Assembly: GCA_900554515.1 (NCBI GenBank) | Contig: USHN01000002.1 | Span: forward strand, 1-64,000 | Direction of reading: 5' to 3' | From: an uncultured Acidaminococcus sp. | GTDB lineage: Bacteria; Bacillota; Negativicutes; Acidaminococcales; Acidaminococcaceae | Length of the DNA: 64,000 bases | In this document: positions 61,191 to 64,000 of the stretch, in pieces | Layout: each line of letters opens with the position of its first letter | Position numbering within the stretch: the stretch's first letter is position 1 | The notes under the pieces: model-generated | What the model was told of the DNA's origin: nothing | Seen by the model: the letters and a program-made list of their open reading frames with translations, nothing else | The model's database searches: none | Translations under genes and position numbers: made by a program

Positions 61191-62639
61191 ATGAGCACTT
61201 TACGTGTTTATAACGATATGACGCGGCAGAAGAAAGAATTTGTCCCTTTGCATCCAGGAAAAGTGGGGATTTATGTCTGCGGGGTTACTCCCTATGACAA
61301 TACCCATGTGGGCAATGCGCGGCCCTTTGTGGTATGGGATGTTATACGCCGCTTTTTAGAGCACGAAGGCTATGATGTAACCCACGTGCAGAATTTTACG
61401 GATGTGGATGATAAAATTATCAAGCGGGCCAATGAACGGGGCGTAACCTGGGATAAAATCGCTAACCAATTCATTGCGGCGTATTTTGATGTAATGGATC
61501 GCCTCCACGTACGGCGGGCCCATATTTATCCACGTGTATCCGACCATATTCCTGATATTATCGCTACGGTACAGAAATTGATTGACAATGGCTATGGCTA
61601 TGTGGTGGACGGAGATGTGTACTACCGGGTAGAAAAATTTGCCCATTACGGGGAATTGTCCGGACGCAAACTGGATGATATGATGGCCGGTGCCCGGGTG
61701 GAAGTGGATGAACGGAAAGAAAATCCTATGGATTTTGCTTTGTGGAAGTCTGCTAAACCAGGGGAACCGTCTTGGGACAGCCCTTGGGGAAAAGGACGGC
61801 CAGGCTGGCATATAGAGTGCTCCACGATGAGCCTGAAATATTTGGGCAATACCCTGGATTTTCATGGCGGTGGCAGCGACTTAATCTTCCCCCATCATGA
61901 AAATGAAATCGCGCAGAGTGAGGGCGCTACAGGTGTCCATCCTTTTGTGCGGTACTGGGTGCATAATGGCTTCATCACCATCAATGAGGAAAAAATGAGC
62001 AAGTCCTTGGGCAATTTCTTGACCTGTAAGGATCTGCTGGAAAAATACGATCCCGAACAGCTGCGGTATTTTATTTTAAATACCCATTATCGTAGCCCAT
62101 TAGATTTTAGTGAAGAACGGCTCCAGGAAGCAGAACGCAGTCTGGAACGGCTGCGCAATGCCCAGACGGCACTGCGCGAACTCCAAAAGGTTATCACCGT
62201 GGGACCGGACGCGGTAAGCCTTGCAGCCCGGGATAAGGTCACGGAAATCCGCGAAGGATTTTTAGAAGCCATGCGGGATGACTTTAATACGGCGCTTGCT
62301 ATCAGCTATATTTTTGCCCTGACCAAAGAGATCAATGTACTGCATCAAGAGGTAATCAGCGGCAATCGGAAACCGGATGGCAAACTGGTGGATCAGCTGA
62401 CCAAGACCTGGAAAGAAATGACGGGTATCATTGGGATTTTGGAAGAAACCCCTCAAAAGTCCCAAAGCGAGACGAGCGATACAGGGGAAGAGGCAGCCAT
62501 TGAGGCCAAAATCGCCCAGCGGCAGGCGGCCCGGAAATCCAAGGATTTTGCCAAAGCCGATGCAATCCGCGATGAATTGGCCGGGCAGGGAATTATCCTG
62601 GAAGATACGCCCCAGGGCGTGCGGTGGAAAAGAAAGTGA
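61191..62639 (+). CDS. cysS: Cysteine-tRNA ligase
   Basis: 482 residues, class I synthetase. Zinc-binding first cysteine in YVCGVTPYDNTHVGNARP (HIGH as HVGN), further zinc ligands WHIECS and HHENE, and KMSKS as KMSKSLGN. AAAAGGAGG precedes the ATG. Short lysine/alanine-rich helix at the C-terminus. Its stop overlaps the mrnC start. Confidence 0.97.
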   Translation: MSTLRVYNDMTRQKKEFVPLHPGKVGIYVCGVTPYDNTHVGNARPFVVWDVIRRFLEHEGYDVTHVQNFTDVDDKIIKRANERGVTWDKIANQFIAAYFDVMDRLHVRRAHIYPRVSDHIPDIIATVQKLIDNGYGYVVDGDVYYRVEKFAHYGELSGRKLDDMMAGARVEVDERKENPMDFALWKSAKPGEPSWDSPWGKGRPGWHIECSTMSLKYLGNTLDFHGGGSDLIFPHHENEIAQSEGATGVHPFVRYWVHNGFITINEEKMSKSLGNFLTCKDLLEKYDPEQLRYFILNTHYRSPLDFSEERLQEAERSLERLRNAQTALRELQKVITVGPDAVSLAARDKVTEIREGFLEAMRDDFNTALAISYIFALTKEINVLHQEVISGNRKPDGKLVDQLTKTWKEMTGIIGILEETPQKSQSETSDTGEEAAIEAKIAQRQAARKSKDFAKADAIRDELAGQGIILEDTPQGVRWKRK

Positions 62640-63109
62640 GATTTGATACTTATCAAAAGATGCTGCAGCATGCACTGGAAAATTGCAGCGAGGATTCTAC
62701 TTTGCAGGATCCTCGTCTCATTCATCCAGTAGAGCTGGCATATATTGGGGATGCTGTATTTTCTTTGTATGTGCGCAACCGGCTTTTGCCGGTGAGCCAT
62801 CATGTACAGGTGCTCCATAATCTGGCAGCAAGAATGGTCTCTGCCGTGATGCAGGCTAAAGCTATGGATGCCTTGGAACCCGATTTATCAGAGGAAGAAC
62901 AGCAGATTGCCCGGCGGGGACGCAACACCAAAAGTACGGTGCCTAAAAGTGCCACCGTGCGGGAATATCGGCAAGGTACGGCTTTTGAAGCCTTGTTGGG
63001 CTATTTGTATTTAACGAAGCAGGAAGAGCGGCTGGCAGAGATCATGGACCGCTCTTTTGTGCTGATTGCAGATAAGATGCTTGTGGAAAGGGGAGCTAAC
63101 ACAAAATGA
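62636..63109 (+). CDS. mrnC: Mini-ribonuclease III
   Basis: 157 residues from GTG 62636, overlapping the cysS stop by GTGA; a GTG at 62624 would extend into cysS. RNase III catalytic domain without a dsRNA-binding domain: ELAYIGDAVFSLYVRNRLL with the catalytic acidic residues, RRGRN, and FEALLGYLYL. In B. subtilis this enzyme matures 23S rRNA ends. gltX-cysS-mrnC is conserved in Firmicutes. Confidence 0.92.
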   Translation: MRFDTYQKMLQHALENCSEDSTLQDPRLIHPVELAYIGDAVFSLYVRNRLLPVSHHVQVLHNLAARMVSAVMQAKAMDALEPDLSEEEQQIARRGRNTKSTVPKSATVREYRQGTAFEALLGYLYLTKQEERLAEIMDRSFVLIADKMLVERGANTK

Positions 63110-63813
63110 TGTCGGTAAAACTTCTGCGGTATACACCGGATCCAGACCGGACCGTGGCTATGAGCGCCCGGCTGTGCTATTCACCTATCGGTGCAGCAGA
63201 ATTGGAAGAACAACTTTCAGACCAGGATGTGGCCCGGTTGGTGCGGCAGCTGGGAAAAATGGGGCATACCTCTACGTTTGAACATATTAGTTTCACTTTT
63301 GCGATTGAAGGCGTAAGCCGCGTATTGACACATCAATTGGTGCGCCACCGGATCGCTTCGTATTCCCAGCAGTCGCAGCGGTATGTAAAAGAACATGATT
63401 TTGAAACCATTATGCCGCCCAGCCTGGCCAAGGATCCTAAAAAGAAGCAGCAGTTTGAAGAGCTGTGCGGCAAGATCCAAGACCTTTATAATGAATGGAC
63501 CGCAGACGGTATTCCTGCAGAGGATGCCCGTTATATTTTACCTAATGCGGCGGAAACTAAGATCGTAGTAACTATGAACGCGCGGAGTCTCCTTCACTTT
63601 TTCCAACTGCGCTGCTGCACGCGGGCACAGTGGGAGATCAGGGCGCTGGCGTGGGAAATGCTGCGGCAGGTCCGGGAAGTGGCCCCGGTCATCTTCGAAA
63701 AGGCAGGCCCTACTTGTGACAGTGACCGGGTTTGCCACGAAGGGAAAATGAGCTGTGGACGGCTTCAGCAATTATTGGCAGAAGACGCAAAAAAAAAGGC
63801 TGAGGCCCAATAA
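63106..63813 (+). CDS. thyX: FAD-dependent thymidylate synthase ThyX
   Basis: 235 residues; converts dUMP to dTMP using FAD and methylene-tetrahydrofolate. The ThyX signature RHR-x7-S spans 80-90 (RHRIASYSQQS), followed by QRY; FEHISFTF and the C-terminal RAQWEIRALAWEM segment fit. ATG 63106 overlaps the mrnC stop and has GGGGAG 10 bases upstream; ATG 63109 is an alternative. Lying between mrnC and rlmB-like genes is common in Firmicutes. Confidence 0.95.
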   Translation: MMSVKLLRYTPDPDRTVAMSARLCYSPIGAAELEEQLSDQDVARLVRQLGKMGHTSTFEHISFTFAIEGVSRVLTHQLVRHRIASYSQQSQRYVKEHDFETIMPPSLAKDPKKKQQFEELCGKIQDLYNEWTADGIPAEDARYILPNAAETKIVVTMNARSLLHFFQLRCCTRAQWEIRALAWEMLRQVREVAPVIFEKAGPTCDSDRVCHEGKMSCGRLQQLLAEDAKKKAEAQ

Positions 63814-64000
63814 TGGGCTACGCACCGATTGAAACCATACAGGAAGAAACCCGGCAATGGGAGTTTATTCATGATTTGCCGGAAAGTATGGGCGGGTTTA
63901 AGAAAAAAATTGTGGATAAACTGGATGGGCAGATTTTGACCATCTGTTCTTATGAGGATCCGGCTATCAGGGCACGTCTGGATATGATTTACACCAGCGA
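63813..64000 (+). CDS. Unrecognised protein, 3' end outside window
   Basis: Open frame of 62 codons from ATG 63813, which overlaps the thyX stop (TAATG), and still open at the window edge. The visible part (starting GYAPIETIQEET, with SMGGFKKKIVDKLDGQ) is soluble-looking and matches no family I can name; an rlmB gene, expected here by synteny, does not begin in this form. Coupling to thyX makes it a likely real gene. Confidence 0.55.
   Translation, partial: MGYAPIETIQEETRQWEFIHDLPESMGGFKKKIVDKLDGQILTICSYEDPAIRARLDMIYTS

Noticed and set aside
1..64000. Mobile elements, CRISPR arrays, tRNA or rRNA genes
   Set aside because: No transposase, integrase, direct-repeat array, tRNA-like TpsiC/anticodon pattern or rRNA sequence was found on either strand by reading.

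Overview
The window is chromosomal DNA of a diderm Firmicute, most likely a member of the Negativicutes close to Acidaminococcus (inference). Gene order is typically Firmicute: recJ-rel-dtd-hisS-aspS, lspA-rluD-pyrR, smc-ftsY, CIRCE-hrcA-grpE-dnaK-dnaJ, rimP-nusA-ylxR-ylxQ-infB-rbfA-nrnA-truB-ribF, and a PIN/TRAM gene followed by ispDF-gltX-cysS-mrnC-thyX. Yet 10153-12585 encodes a full autotransporter with an outer-membrane beta-barrel, which needs an outer membrane. A thiolase / acyl-CoA dehydrogenase / 3-hydroxybutyryl-CoA dehydrogenase / crotonase set points to a butyrate-type fermenter. Coding is dense and mostly on the + strand. No tRNA, rRNA, insertion sequence, prophage or CRISPR array was seen.

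Layout: 1-9751 is RecJ (5' end outside the window), the (p)ppGpp synthetase/hydrolase, D-aminoacyl-tRNA deacylase, a metallo-hydrolase, an AI-2E-type permease, HisRS and AspRS. 9752-13010 holds the autotransporter, a 28-codon leader ORF overlapping its start, and a probable 6S RNA. 13011-19441 is lspA, rluD, pyrR, smc, ftsY. 19442-24428 is a RibD-C/DHFR-like reductase and a three-gene lipoprotein ABC importer resembling ferric-iron systems. 24460-30459 is hemW and the HrcA-controlled chaperone operon. 30577-39125 is a nitroreductase and the long nusA-infB operon. 39180-46029 is a MscS channel, a glycerate kinase, an M20 amidohydrolase operon with two unfamiliar membrane proteins (one broken by an in-frame TAA), bioB and a QueT-family transporter. 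46026-52137 is nadE and a redox-flavoured group: cupin, exported carboxymuconolactone-decarboxylase-like protein, LysR regulator, Tat-exported DUF362 protein and flavodoxin-like lipoprotein. 52308-57173 is a PC4-like protein and the butyrate-type genes. 57335-64000 is PIN/TRAM, IspDF, GluRS, CysRS, Mini-III, ThyX and the start of an unrecognised gene.

Most interesting observations: (i) the promoters of the DUF362/flavodoxin operon (50299-50357) and of the reductase gene 31 kb away (19454-19512) share a box, AACGTATAGCAGC-N2-TTTCTC, at the same distance from the -10 element, which suggests a small redox regulon probably run by the adjacent LysR protein; (ii) an extracytoplasmic redox module pairing a Tat substrate with a lipid-anchored flavodoxin; (iii) an upstream ORF apparently coupled to the autotransporter; (iv) a membrane-protein pair next to an M20 hydrolase with a nonsense codon in one partner; (v) an IspD-IspF fusion that keeps a relic ribosome-binding site and ATG at the junction. 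All functional calls come from reading the sequence and recalling family motifs; no database search was run.
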